The translations under genes and the position numbers were made by a program. The notes beneath the pieces are model-generated. The model saw only the letters and a list, made by a program, of their open reading frames with translations, did no database searches and was not told where the DNA came from. Below, in pieces: positions 9,411-18,272 of a DNA stretch of 64,000 nucleotides. The number at the start of each line of letters is the position of its first letter. The stretch's first letter is position 1. The stretch covers positions 1 through 64,000 of the forward strand of contig DAIRSI010000008.1 of assembly GCA_036804505.1 (NCBI GenBank), read 5' to 3'. Source of the DNA: Phocaeicola_A sp036804505 (GTDB lineage Bacteria; Bacteroidota; Bacteroidia; Bacteroidales; Bacteroidaceae).

Positions 9411-9827
9411 ATGGATTTTATTATTGCACCGTTGATTGTTGCCATCATTTTTGTCACTCTTTACAAAATTTGTGACTTGTATGTTCGTAGAAAAGAACGT
9501 ATGATGATGATTGAAAAATGTGAAAGTTTGAAAGATGCCAGTCCGATCTTTCAGAACCTTTTTGGAGGTGGGTCTTCCATGCTCAAAAATTATGCTTCCT
9601 GGTCATTAAGGATCGGAGCTCTTCTTCTTGGCATAGGTATGGGGTTGCTGGTGGGTTATGCTATCTGTTATTACAGCATTGCTTCCTATGCAGTACCCGG
9701 GCAAGCTTATGACTATCGGGTAGATAATGCAATTTCCATTGTATATGGTGCCACTACTTTATTCTTTGGAGGGCTTGGCTTGATTGTCGCTTTTTTGATT
9801 GAGTTGAAGATAAGCAAGCAGAAGTAA
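9411..9827 (+). CDS. DUF6249 membrane protein
   Basis: 138 residues with three hydrophobic segments: an N-terminal helix (FIIAPLIVAIIFVTLY), a Gly-rich pair in the middle (RIGALLLGIGMGLLVGYAICY) and a C-terminal one (IVYGATTLFFGGLGLIVAFLI). The RRKERMMMIEK stretch after the first helix is typical of DUF6249, often found beside ECF sigma factors in Bacteroidales. It is divergent from the sigma gene. Role unknown; inner-membrane location inferred. Confidence 0.75.
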   Translation: MDFIIAPLIVAIIFVTLYKICDLYVRRKERMMMIEKCESLKDASPIFQNLFGGGSSMLKNYASWSLRIGALLLGIGMGLLVGYAICYYSIASYAVPGQAYDYRVDNAISIVYGATTLFFGGLGLIVAFLIELKISKQK

Positions 9828-9829
9828 TT

Positions 9830-9900
9830 GATTGAGAGGTATATAAAAAGACGCCGCCACGGAATTTCACAACCCCGTGGCGACTTACAACTTCTCAATC
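9830..9900. other. Two-tier inverted-repeat structure between convergent genes
   Basis: An outer pair GATTGAGA (9830-9837) / TCTCAATC (9893-9900) encloses an inner perfect 8-bp stem CGCCACGG (9855-9862) / CCGTGGCG (9875-9882). No T-run follows, so it is not a classical intrinsic terminator. It lies just after the DUF6249 stop and could stabilise or stop the transcript, or be part of a small structured RNA. Confidence 0.4.
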
Positions 9901-10015
9901 TAATTATCTATGCTCTGTTATTCTAAAACGATGAAAAATCTTTTTAAACACTGCAAAGTTAGAAATAAAAATAATAAATGCAACATTTTTTAGATTTTTT
10001 GATGAAAAATATCGA

Positions 10016-10053
10016 CAAAAAAGGCAGTTTCTTATAGGAAACCGCCTTTTTTT
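10016..10053. terminator. Bidirectional intrinsic terminator, pckA/DUF6249
   Basis: Stem GGCAGTTTC (10023-10031) / GAAACCGCC (10038-10046), one mismatch, loop TTATAG, with a T-run on the plus side and an A-run before it that reads as a T-run on the minus strand. It lies 19 bases after the pckA stop. Confidence 0.8.
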
Positions 10054-10071
10054 ATGATAAAACTCAGAAAA

Positions 10072-11676
10072 TTACAATTTTGGACCAGCAGCAACTAATG
10101 CTTTACCTGCCTCATTTCCTTCATACTTAGCGAAATTCTTGATGAAACGTCCAGCCAAATCTTTAGCTTTTACATCCCATTCGTTAGCACTTGCATAAGT
10201 GTCGCGAGGATCAAGAATCTTGGAATCTACGCCCGGCAACTGAGTCGGAACAACAAAGTCGAAGAAAGGAATGACTTTGGTAGGAGCCTTGTCAATGCTT
10301 CCGTCAAGGATTGCATCGATAATGCCACGAGTATCACGGATAGAGATACGTTTGCCTGTTCCGCTCCAGCCTGTGTTGACCAAATATGCTTTTGCACCGC
10401 TCTTTTCCATGTGCTTAACCAATTCCTCAGCATATTTTGTAGGATGCAGTTCAAGGAATGCCTGGCCGAAGCAAGCAGAGAATGTTGGAGTCGGTTCAGT
10501 GATACCGCGTTCCGTACCTGCCAATTTTGCAGTAAATCCGGAAAGGAAGTAATACTGAGTCTGTTGTTTGTCAAGGATAGATACTGGAGGAAGAACTCCG
10601 AATGCATCAGCTGACAAGAAGATTACTTGCTTTGCAGCAGGTGCGTGAGAAATAGGCTTTACGATGTTTGTGATATGGTTGATCGGATAAGAAACACGAG
10701 TGTTTTCGGTTACGCTCTTATCGTCGAAATCAATCTTGCCATTTGCGTCAACAGTTACATTCTCGAGCAATGCGTCGCGACGGATAGCACCGTAGATGTC
10801 TGGTTCACTTTCTTTGTCAAGTTTGATAACCTTAGCATAGCAACCACCTTCGAAGTTGAATACACCGTTGTCATCCCATCCGTGTTCGTCATCACCAATC
10901 AACAGACGTTTTGGATCTGTAGACAAGGTAGTCTTGCCAGTTCCTGACAAACCGAAGAAGATTGCTGTGTTCTCACCGTTCATGTCGCAGTTTGCAGAGC
11001 AGTGCATGGAAGCAATGCCTTTCAATGGCAGGAAGTAGTTCATCATAGAGAACATACCTTTCTTCATTTCACCACCGTACCAAGTGTTGATGATAACTTG
11101 TTCCTTTGAAGTTACATTGAAAACAACTGCAGTTTCAGAGTTCAAACCTAATTCTTTATAGTTTTCAAGTTTTGCTTTAGAAGCATTGTAAACGATGAAA
11201 TCAGGTTCCTGATCCAACTCTTCCTGGCTTTGAGGGCGGATGAACATGTTGGTTACGAAATGTGCCTGCCATGCTACTTCCATGATGAAACGTACTTTCA
11301 TACGAGTATCAACATTGGCGCCGCAGAAACCATCAACTACAAAAAGTCTCTTGTTTGAGAGTTCTTTCTTAGCAATTTCCTTGACAGCGTTCCATGCCTC
11401 TTCAGAAGCCGGTTTGTTATCGTTTTTATATTCATCGGAAGTCCACCAAACTGTATTCTTTGATGTCTCATCCATAACGATGAATTTATCTTTAGGAGAG
11501 CGACCGGTGTAAACGCCTGTCATAACGTTTACTGCGCCTAATTCCGTTACTTGACCCTTGTCGAATCCTGTCAGACCTTCTTTGGTTTCTTCATTGAACA
11601 AAACCTCGAAAGAAGGATTGTAAAGAACTTCAGTTGCACCTGTAATTCCGTACTTTGTTAAATCAATCTTTGCCAT
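10072..11676 (-). CDS. pckA: Phosphoenolpyruvate carboxykinase (ATP)
   Basis: 534 residues, the family length. It interconverts oxaloacetate and phosphoenolpyruvate with ATP; in Bacteroides the CO2-fixing direction feeds succinate formation. The P-loop GLSGTGKTTLSTDPKR lies near the middle, followed by the metal/nucleotide motif IGDDEHGWDD and by SADAFGVLPPVS. All expected motifs are present. It is a single-gene unit with a promoter box at 11727-11734 and a strong terminator after its stop. Confidence 0.97.
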   Translation of the reverse strand: MAKIDLTKYGITGATEVLYNPSFEVLFNEETKEGLTGFDKGQVTELGAVNVMTGVYTGRSPKDKFIVMDETSKNTVWWTSDEYKNDNKPASEEAWNAVKEIAKKELSNKRLFVVDGFCGANVDTRMKVRFIMEVAWQAHFVTNMFIRPQSQEELDQEPDFIVYNASKAKLENYKELGLNSETAVVFNVTSKEQVIINTWYGGEMKKGMFSMMNYFLPLKGIASMHCSANCDMNGENTAIFFGLSGTGKTTLSTDPKRLLIGDDEHGWDDNGVFNFEGGCYAKVIKLDKESEPDIYGAIRRDALLENVTVDANGKIDFDDKSVTENTRVSYPINHITNIVKPISHAPAAKQVIFLSADAFGVLPPVSILDKQQTQYYFLSGFTAKLAGTERGITEPTPTFSACFGQAFLELHPTKYAEELVKHMEKSGAKAYLVNTGWSGTGKRISIRDTRGIIDAILDGSIDKAPTKVIPFFDFVVPTQLPGVDSKILDPRDTYASANEWDVKAKDLAGRFIKNFAKYEGNEAGKALVAAGPKL

Positions 11677-11726
11677 AACTTTTTTATTTTAATAATACTT
11701 ATTTATTCATTTCCTTGAAAGTTTTG

Positions 11727-11734
11727 CAAAGGTA
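11727..11734 (-). promoter_or_regulatory. -7 promoter box (TACCTTTG) for pckA
   Basis: A TAnnTTTG match on the minus strand about 50 bases upstream of the pckA ATG. The rest of the ~300-base gap between pckA and upp is AT-rich and shows only the upp promoter. Confidence 0.55.
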
Positions 11735-11924
11735 CTACATAGATTTGTTTAAAAAAAGAGATAATAAGGAAAAATTTCCGTAATTGCCGAATTTTTAGGA
11801 ATCAATAACAAAACTGTAAATTGGACTTTGCAAATAGAGTTTTTATATAACTAAAAGAAGGATAATTATGTCATTTGAATTTTGACAGATAATATTTTCC
11901 GTTATTTTTTTTGTTTGTATAGCC

Positions 11925-11953
11925 TTGGGTTTAAATTAAAATATTTAATTTTG
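11925..11953 (+). promoter_or_regulatory. Promoter of upp
   Basis: TTG at 11925-11927, an 18-base spacer and TAATTTTG at 11946-11953: both Bacteroidetes promoter elements at near-ideal spacing. Transcription would begin near 11958-11960. Confidence 0.6.
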
Positions 11954-11994
11954 TCGAATATTTATAAATAATGGAAAGTTTAAACCAAAACGCT

Positions 11995-12648
11995 ATGAAA
12001 ATAGTCGATTTCAGCAAGTCCAATTCCTTGCTAAACAAATTTGTCGCAGAACTTCGCGATGTCAATATCCAAAAAGACCGTCTTCGTTTTCGTCGTAATG
12101 TTGAACGTATTGGTGAAATAATGGCCTATGAAATCAGCAAAGATTTGAGTTATAAGAATGAAGAAGTACGAACTCCTTTGGGTACAACTGTAGCTTCAAT
12201 CCCGGAAAACAAGATAGTTCTGGCAACAATTTTTCGTGCCGGGCTTCCTTTTCATCAAGGTTTTTTGAATTATTTCGATGAGGCGGAAAATGCTTTTGTG
12301 TCAGCTTACCGTAAGTATAAGGATGAAGAGCATTTTGATGTGCATATTGAGTATCTGGCCACTCCTCGTTTGGATGGAAAGACTTTGATAATTGTTGATC
12401 CGATGCTGGCAACAGGCAGTTCCATGGAATTAAGTTTGAACGCTTTGTTCACTAAAGGTCGTCCGAAGACTATTATTGTTGCTGCTATTATTGCAAGTAA
12501 GCAGGCTGTGGATTTCATATCCCGGACTTTTCCTGAAGACAAGACTACTCTTTGGTGTGCAGCTGTTGATCCCGAATTGAATGATCATGCCTACATTGTT
12601 CCGGGTTTGGGCGATGCCGGTGATTTGGCTTTTGGAGAAAAGGAATAA
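11995..12648 (+). CDS. upp: Uracil phosphoribosyltransferase
   Basis: About 217 residues from the ATG at 11995. It makes UMP from uracil and PRPP in pyrimidine salvage. DPMLATGSSMELSL is the PRPP-binding motif, and IFRAGLPFHQGFLNYF and VPGLGDAGDLAFG are family-typical. An ATG at 11971 (MESLNQNA) is also in frame; I prefer 11995 because the family starts at MKIVxFS, and 11971 would leave only about a dozen leader bases after the predicted transcription start. Confidence 0.93.
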   Translation: MKIVDFSKSNSLLNKFVAELRDVNIQKDRLRFRRNVERIGEIMAYEISKDLSYKNEEVRTPLGTTVASIPENKIVLATIFRAGLPFHQGFLNYFDEAENAFVSAYRKYKDEEHFDVHIEYLATPRLDGKTLIIVDPMLATGSSMELSLNALFTKGRPKTIIVAAIIASKQAVDFISRTFPEDKTTLWCAAVDPELNDHAYIVPGLGDAGDLAFGEKE

Positions 12649-12652
12649 TAGA

Positions 12653-12695
12653 AAACAGGATGGCTTCGGGAGATGAAGAACCATCCTGTTTCCTT
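12653..12695. terminator. Intrinsic terminator after upp
   Basis: A perfect 11-bp stem AAACAGGATGG (12653-12663) / CCATCCTGTTT (12681-12691) followed by CCTTTT, starting 5 bases after the upp stop. It also lies downstream of the convergent gene ending at 12708. A second small stem, CCGGTT/AACCGG at 12702-12715, overlaps that gene's stop codon. Confidence 0.75.
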
Positions 12696-12707
12696 TTGTA
12701 TCCGGTT

Positions 12708-13220
12708 TTAACCGGCTTTTTGATTTTGATGTAATTGCTGTGATCTCATAATCATTTTCCGAGGGCTTCCCATCATGTTGCGTTTGTCCATCTTTTTATC
12801 TTTGTGACGGTAAAGCTTCAGAATCTGTTGCGGAGTCAGGAATTTGTGGAATTCGCCGTAATACTTTTCTTGTATATCAACTTTTTTCCGAGTTTGGGTA
12901 AATTGTTCCTTTATCAGTTTTTCAGCAGTGGCATTTGTAAGAGTCCCTTTTTTCTCAGCATTTTTCATGTCTTTGTCATGGGGTTTGCACGCTTTTAGCT
13001 CTTTAAGATATTGCTTATAGAGAGGAATGAATTTTGCTGATGTGGCATCATCGAGCATGAGTTCCTTCACCATCCGGTTACATTTGATTTGCTCCATTTG
13101 TTCTGCAGTGGGATGTTTCCCGATTTTATCAGATTTCTGTTCGTCTTGTGCAGCCATTGTGATTGTACTGCCTAACAGAAAAGAAAATGTCAGAACGGCT
13201 AATAAATATTTACTTCTCAT
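12708..13220 (-). CDS. Spy/CpxP-like periplasmic protein
   Basis: 170 residues from the ATG at 13220. It has a signal peptide (YLLAVLTFSFLLGSTITMAA) and a helical, highly charged mature part with FIPLYKQYLKELKACKP and KYYGEFHKFLTPQQILKLYR. The LTPQQ-type turn and helical hairpin pattern resemble Spy/CpxP periplasmic chaperones, a loose family in Bacteroidales. The promoter box at 13243-13250 excludes the upstream ATG at 13259. Confidence 0.65.
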   Translation of the reverse strand: MRSKYLLAVLTFSFLLGSTITMAAQDEQKSDKIGKHPTAEQMEQIKCNRMVKELMLDDATSAKFIPLYKQYLKELKACKPHDKDMKNAEKKGTLTNATAEKLIKEQFTQTRKKVDIQEKYYGEFHKFLTPQQILKLYRHKDKKMDKRNMMGSPRKMIMRSQQLHQNQKAG

Positions 13221-13242
13221 AATTAACTGTTTAAATTGTAAA

Positions 13243-13250
13243 CAAAAATA
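13243..13250 (-). promoter_or_regulatory. -7 promoter box (TATTTTTG) for the Spy-like gene
   Basis: A TAnnTTTG match on the minus strand 23 bases upstream of the ATG at 13220. Confidence 0.5.
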
Positions 13251-13363
13251 ATCTTTCAATGCTGCATTGTAATTATTAGAGTGAGATCTTATATAAAAGT
13301 AAAAACGAAAAATTTATTTTTCGAATTTATTAACGAAGTATCGTGCTTTTGTTGAAAGGGATA

Positions 13364-14341
13364 TTATTTAGTCAATTTCATCCATTCTGTTTGCATACGG
13401 TTCATTCCTCCCAATACTCCCAATCCGTTTTGCACGTTGCTGTAGTTGGGATTGATGAATGATAACCCGCTTTTACCGAGTTGGTTGTTATATTGGTCGT
13501 TCAGTGCCTTGAGGAAACGATAGGCTTCTTCGGATAGTTTGTACATGTTTACTCTATAGCTGTATTTGTAAACATGCTTTATCAGATCACTGTCATCCTT
13601 ATACTCGGAATCAACGGATTTTATGGCTTTTGCCTTGAGAGTATAAGTTCTCCCTTGAATCTTTTTATCTTCCCAAATGTAGAAGTTTTGATAAAAATCA
13701 TTGACGAAGCCTACAATTTTGTCCAAATCGGACAGGTTGTTCAGTAGTGGTTCCTTTTCTATGTCCAAGGTTCCATTTGTTATCTTGGATTTATAGTTTA
13801 TTTGTGTCAGTGTGCTATCCGAATTTATTTTATATTCATAATAATCTGTTTTTGTCTGAACCTGAATACCATAATAGTCATTTTTGAGGGCATCGTCCTT
13901 AAAGGTTATCTGAAACTGCAGATAGTTGGAATTGCCGGCATCAGGTTCCATTTTGACAGATTCCAGAGGGAATGCATCGGGTATGACGGTGTGTGCGGAA
14001 ATATCAGGAAGACCGGCAGCGGTGATGGACAGGTCTATCCGGTCATTTGTTTTCAGCTTGTTTTTTATGCAGAAGCCCTCATCTTTCAGTATGCTTGTTT
14101 TTATCCCGTTTACGGAGAGTGTGACTTGTGCATCATTAATATAATCGTTCAATCTTATTTCTTCTCCGACAGGGTTCGACGAGGTCAGTTGAATAAGAGT
14201 CGAATCGGAATTCATGGGAAAACAGTAGAGCACCATTTTCTTTTGGCTTCCTATTTGCCTTAAATCCGTGTCTTCCGGCCTGCAGGCTCCCAGTAAGATG
14301 GTCAGGACACATAAGATGACTGCGATACTATAATGTTTCAT
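13364..14341 (-). CDS. DUF4249 domain lipoprotein
   Basis: 325 residues. The N-terminus ends in LLGAC, a lipobox, and the body follows DUF4249 (VVLYCFPMNSD-like opening, LNDYINDAQVTLSVNG, then a long beta-rich region). DUF4249 lipoproteins are regularly encoded next to TonB-dependent receptors in Bacteroidales and are thought to work with them at the outer membrane. Here the gene starts 4 bases after the receptor stop, so they are almost certainly co-transcribed. Confidence 0.85.
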   Translation of the reverse strand: MKHYSIAVILCVLTILLGACRPEDTDLRQIGSQKKMVLYCFPMNSDSTLIQLTSSNPVGEEIRLNDYINDAQVTLSVNGIKTSILKDEGFCIKNKLKTNDRIDLSITAAGLPDISAHTVIPDAFPLESVKMEPDAGNSNYLQFQITFKDDALKNDYYGIQVQTKTDYYEYKINSDSTLTQINYKSKITNGTLDIEKEPLLNNLSDLDKIVGFVNDFYQNFYIWEDKKIQGRTYTLKAKAIKSVDSEYKDDSDLIKHVYKYSYRVNMYKLSEEAYRFLKALNDQYNNQLGKSGLSFINPNYSNVQNGLGVLGGMNRMQTEWMKLTK

Positions 14342-14345
14342 TGCT

Positions 14346-17009
14346 TTAGAATTTAATGGTGTAACTGAATGAAGGGATAATGGGAAAGTACCCGTAATTC
14401 TTGGCTCTCAGGGTGCCGTCGTTATCTGCATTGACTTTCGTGAACAGAGAATTCAGCCGGCAATATGCATTGTAGATGCTGATGTTCCAGATACGTTCAT
14501 TACCATGTTTGGTGACGTGGTGGAAATTTGCACCAATGTCCAGACGATGATAGGCCGGCATGCTGAGGTTGTTGGGTTTCTCATATATCCATTCGCCCTC
14601 TATATAGTTTTCTTTTTCCTCATTATTGGGAATGGCGGGGCTGGTTACGTATTGAGTGGGTATCGTCATTTTGTTTCCGCTATGGAAGGTCCCGGAAGCA
14701 TAAATATCTGTTTTCTTGCTGACTTGACTTCGCCAGTTGATAACGAATTTATGCCGGTTGTCATATTTGTCATCATACCATCCGGAATAGATACTTGGGA
14801 ATTTTCGTTGTGTCCATGATAATGTGTAGGAGGCATTCAAGGTGTTTCTATTGGTTTGATAGGACAGGGCGCATTCCATTCCGTAGGACCGTCCCTTTCC
14901 CGTTTCGATGAGATCTTCCCAATGGGCGGCATCCGGAATGAGGTTGTTACCGGAATAGTATTCCACAAGATTGTTCATGGTCTTGTAGTAACCTTCCATA
15001 TCCAGATGAAGATTCTTCCAGGGCAAGTCCGTGTAAATTCCGGCAGTTACTTGTCGGGAATACATGGGTTGCACTTTTTTTGTTGAAGATACCCAGAAAT
15101 CTGTGGGAAGATTTAAATAGGAATTACTTATCTGGTGCATATATTGGTTCATTTCTGTGTAGGATAGTTTAACGGAGGAATGTCTTGAAAACAGGTATTT
15201 CAGTGCCAGGCGTGGTTCTACGGAATGATAGGTTTTGCCGTCCATAATGAATAATGTGTTGTGGAGTCCTATGTTTACATTCAGTTTGTCGTTGAATTTT
15301 ATATCATCCTCCCCGTAAAGAGTTAACTCGTGTCCGTGGTACTGATTGGATTGATGATAGGACAGCGTGTCATTTACTCCTTCGTTTCCTGAAAAATCAA
15401 GGGCTTTATTGTTCAGCGGGCGGAAGGAATGAAAAAGATAATTCGACCCGAAACGGATGTGATGTCTGGGATTTGGACGATAGTCGAACTCCGAACGATA
15501 ACCGATATCGTCGATGGTTGAGTGGTTGTGCCTTTCAAAATGATATGTGTTCTGTTCCTTTTGGTCGGTAAGGGTATAGGTCCTTTCGTCGTTCATATAA
15601 TCGTAAAGCGACTGGTTATGCGTATATACGGCAGTAAAGTTCGAGAATAACTTTGGATTCAGTTGGTAGTTCCAGTTGGCAGAGGTGGTGAAGTTTCCCC
15701 AAGTCAGGTCGAAATGGAATTTGTCTTTTTCATACCCCGTCGGCCCTTGTGATCCGCCACTGGAAATCTTATAGTCTTGATCGGTATGTGATTTCAACCG
15801 GTCTTTGCCTGAGTAAATCTCGACGGATAGTTTGCTGCGGTCCGAAAACAAGTGCGAGACTTTGGCATTGATGTCATGAAAATAGGCTAATGCCGAGAAT
15901 TTGCTTTCGCTGTCGGCCAGACTTCCTATTTTTGATGCCAGCATCATGAAAGGATCCACCCAACTTCTTCTCATTCCGAAAATGAAAGATGTCCGTCCTT
16001 TGTCGAGAGGGCCTTCCAGATGAACTCTTCCATCCAGTAGTCCGATGGAGTAGGAACCGTGGAACTTATCCATGTCGCCATCCATGGTGCGTACATCCAC
16101 GATAGAGGAAAGTCGTCCGCCATAACGGGCAGGGAAGCCTCCTTTATAAAAATCCACATTCTTCACGATTTCAGTATTGAAAGCCGAAAACAGTCCTCCC
16201 ACATGGTTTATTTGGTACAATGGTGTTCCGTCCAACAAGAAAAGATTCTCGTCGTTGCTGCCTCCATGTACGAAAAGCCCCGATACCAACTCTGTTCCCG
16301 GAGTGACTCCCGGCAAACTCTGCAGGTCCTTTATCAAGTCGGGAGAGCTGAGCAAGGAACCGGCAGTGTTCAAATCTTTGTTGGTGAGCGAAACCTTTCC
16401 CGGTTGGGTGGCAGCCAAAGGTGTGTCGCGTTGGCCCATAACCACGATTTCCTTTAAAGACGGAAGTTCCTCTAGATAAACTTTCAGGAAGGAGTCTTTG
16501 TTCATTTCCACCTTTTGGATGCTTGCTTGCATTCCCACGTATGAGAATCGAAGGTCGTGGTTCCCTTCAGGCAGGGTGAGGCTGAAGAATCCATAAGAGT
16601 TTGTCACGGTCCCTGTTCCTGTTTCTATGTCGATGACGGTCGCATTAATCAGGCTTTCACCATTTTTCTGATACATATATCCGCTTAACGTGTAGTGTTT
16701 TTTCCTGTTGATTTCCGAATCCTTATGCAGGACTATATACTTGCCTTCCTGTTTAAAAGAAATGCCGGTACCGTCGAAAAGCGCTTTCAAGGCTCCCCCT
16801 AGTTTCATCCCTGAAATGGATTTTCCGCGAAATGCCTGACCTACATTCAGTGTCGCATCATATACGAAACTGACATTGTGTTCATCTTGCAGTTTTGCCA
16901 TTTCTTGTTTGAGGGTTGAAGGATGTTCCCTTTGCGCTTTTACGGATGTTACCGGCAGAAGAAAATAACAGAGCATGAAAATAATCAGTCTTGAGTATAA
17001 AGGTTTCAT
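14346..17009 (-). CDS. TonB-dependent outer-membrane receptor with STN domain
   Basis: 887 residues. After a signal peptide comes an STN signalling domain (about 30-100, including LKQEMAKLQDEHNVSFVYD), a carboxypeptidase-regulatory-like domain (about 108-190), the plug (GLFVHGGSNDENLFLLDGTP; GGFPARYGGRLSSIVDVR) and a beta-barrel to the C-terminal FSYTIKF. STN plus an upstream FecR and ECF sigma indicates trans-envelope signalling: substrate binding at the barrel relieves FecR and activates sigma. Substrate unknown. It follows the FecR gene by 3 bases. Confidence 0.93.
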   Translation of the reverse strand: MKPLYSRLIIFMLCYFLLPVTSVKAQREHPSTLKQEMAKLQDEHNVSFVYDATLNVGQAFRGKSISGMKLGGALKALFDGTGISFKQEGKYIVLHKDSEINRKKHYTLSGYMYQKNGESLINATVIDIETGTGTVTNSYGFFSLTLPEGNHDLRFSYVGMQASIQKVEMNKDSFLKVYLEELPSLKEIVVMGQRDTPLAATQPGKVSLTNKDLNTAGSLLSSPDLIKDLQSLPGVTPGTELVSGLFVHGGSNDENLFLLDGTPLYQINHVGGLFSAFNTEIVKNVDFYKGGFPARYGGRLSSIVDVRTMDGDMDKFHGSYSIGLLDGRVHLEGPLDKGRTSFIFGMRRSWVDPFMMLASKIGSLADSESKFSALAYFHDINAKVSHLFSDRSKLSVEIYSGKDRLKSHTDQDYKISSGGSQGPTGYEKDKFHFDLTWGNFTTSANWNYQLNPKLFSNFTAVYTHNQSLYDYMNDERTYTLTDQKEQNTYHFERHNHSTIDDIGYRSEFDYRPNPRHHIRFGSNYLFHSFRPLNNKALDFSGNEGVNDTLSYHQSNQYHGHELTLYGEDDIKFNDKLNVNIGLHNTLFIMDGKTYHSVEPRLALKYLFSRHSSVKLSYTEMNQYMHQISNSYLNLPTDFWVSSTKKVQPMYSRQVTAGIYTDLPWKNLHLDMEGYYKTMNNLVEYYSGNNLIPDAAHWEDLIETGKGRSYGMECALSYQTNRNTLNASYTLSWTQRKFPSIYSGWYDDKYDNRHKFVINWRSQVSKKTDIYASGTFHSGNKMTIPTQYVTSPAIPNNEEKENYIEGEWIYEKPNNLSMPAYHRLDIGANFHHVTKHGNERIWNISIYNAYCRLNSLFTKVNADNDGTLRAKNYGYFPIIPSFSYTIKF

Positions 17010-17012
17010 GTA

Positions 17013-17831
17013 TTATTTATTTTTGATATTTACATCCAATGCTTTTTCTATGTTTTCGATTATTATACGTGGATTGTCCGTGGAGAAGCGTCCGCTGAGA
17101 AATTTATTCTTTCCGTTTGTGACTGAAAGGTTCAGATGATAGTATTTCGATAATTCATCCAGAACAACGGGAAGGGGAGTGTTGTCATACTCGAACCATC
17201 CGCTTTTCCATGCCAAGGCGTTCCTTGTGACCGGATGAATGTAATGAGGCTTTTCTGCATCGGCCGTTAATATTGCTACCATTCCTTGAGTCAGTGTAAT
17301 GCCTTCTGTCTTTCCAAAACTTGAAAAGAAAACTTTTCCGGATTCCACACTCGCGATAATTTCTTCGGAATTACCGTCTACCTGAAATTCTGTTCCCAGT
17401 ACTTTCACTCTCGACCATTTGTTTCTTACCGTGAAAGGATGCCCGGCATCATGAAAGATCTGAAAAAATGCCTTCCCTTTCATTTCGACATCTCTTTTCT
17501 CGGAGAAATGTCTTGAATCATATTTGAGGGAAGAATGGGGGGCAAGAGTAATTTGGGAAAAATCCGGTAGCCGGATTTCTTTTATCTCTGTACCGGCTGT
17601 GATTTCCACCCATTTGGGAAGGCTGTCTATATATAAATAGGCTCCAACCGGAAGGAGGGCCAAGAGGAAGATGGCAGCAATTTTTGCAATTTGCAGATAC
17701 ACGCGGCGGACGGGTTTGGCCGTCAGATGCTTTTCCTCCTTGAAGCGGAGAAGAGCTTTGCGAGTATTCAGCTTTCCATACTGATAAAATTTCAGTACAA
17801 AATCCATTTCCTTGTCTTTGAATGGGTCCAT
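17013..17831 (-). CDS. FecR-family anti-sigma regulator
   Basis: 272 residues from the ATG at 17831 (MDPFKDKEMDF). A cytoplasmic N-terminal segment is followed by one membrane helix (IAAIFLLALLPVGAYLYI), the periplasmic FecR domain (EIRLPDFSQITLAPHSSLKYD; KGKAFFQIFHDAGHPFTV) and a C-terminal DUF4974-like domain that binds the receptor STN domain. It would carry the signal from the TonB receptor to the ECF sigma. The 0.7-kb gap upstream, with repeats, separates it from the sigma gene. Confidence 0.9.
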   Translation of the reverse strand: MDPFKDKEMDFVLKFYQYGKLNTRKALLRFKEEKHLTAKPVRRVYLQIAKIAAIFLLALLPVGAYLYIDSLPKWVEITAGTEIKEIRLPDFSQITLAPHSSLKYDSRHFSEKRDVEMKGKAFFQIFHDAGHPFTVRNKWSRVKVLGTEFQVDGNSEEIIASVESGKVFFSSFGKTEGITLTQGMVAILTADAEKPHYIHPVTRNALAWKSGWFEYDNTPLPVVLDELSKYYHLNLSVTNGKNKFLSGRFSTDNPRIIIENIEKALDVNIKNK

Positions 17832-17936
17832 GTTTGTTCTTTTTTCTTTTAAGACTGAGAAAAGCAAATAAACCACTACTCAAAAAAGAAAAAAATATAT
17901 TTCTCACCAACTTTGAAAATTATTCAGGAAAAAGTT

Positions 17937-18009
17937 GTAACCAGCGGAGGAAAAAGACGTAACCAGCCGAGAAAAAAATGTAACCAGCGGAAGGAAAAGA
18001 TATAACCAG
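17937..18009. repeat. Four direct repeats of GTAACCAG at 21-22 bp spacing
   Basis: Copies begin at 17937, 17959, 17980 and 18002 (the last is ATAACCAG), each followed by a purine-rich stretch such as CGGAGGAAAAAGAC. Spacings of 22, 21 and 22 bases equal two helical turns, so a protein array could bind one face. They lie about 105-180 bases upstream of the FecR gene start, between it and the sigma terminator. Confidence 0.6.
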
Positions 18010-18036
18010 TCGCGGAAAGACGTAGGTGGCTTTTCA

Positions 18037-18077
18037 AAAAACGTAGGTAGAGTTTGTGCAATCCCTACCTACGTTTT
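18037..18077. terminator. Intrinsic terminator downstream of the ECF sigma gene
   Basis: A perfect 14-bp stem AAAAACGTAGGTAG (18037-18050) / CTACCTACGTTTTT (18064-18077) with a 13-base loop; it reads as a hairpin plus T-run on either strand. It would stop leftward transcripts from the sigma gene before the FecR gene, implying separate FecR transcription. Confidence 0.65.
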
Positions 18078-18272
18078 TCCCGATTGAATACATAGTCTGA
18101 AAATACATAGTCTGTTTTCTATGGATTGATAGTCTATCCTGTCCGGATTTGGTATGTATTCCGGCAGGGGGTCAGTTGTACCGGCTAACTACGTTGATTA
18201 ACACTGCTAACTAACGAAAGTAAGATAGCCAATCATGGAGTTTCCGAAAGCCAACCTCCCTCGTTCCAACTG

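Noticed and set aside
17937..18009. Short regular repeats considered as a CRISPR array
   Set aside because: The unit is only 8 conserved bases, there are no unique ~30-base spacers and no cas genes.
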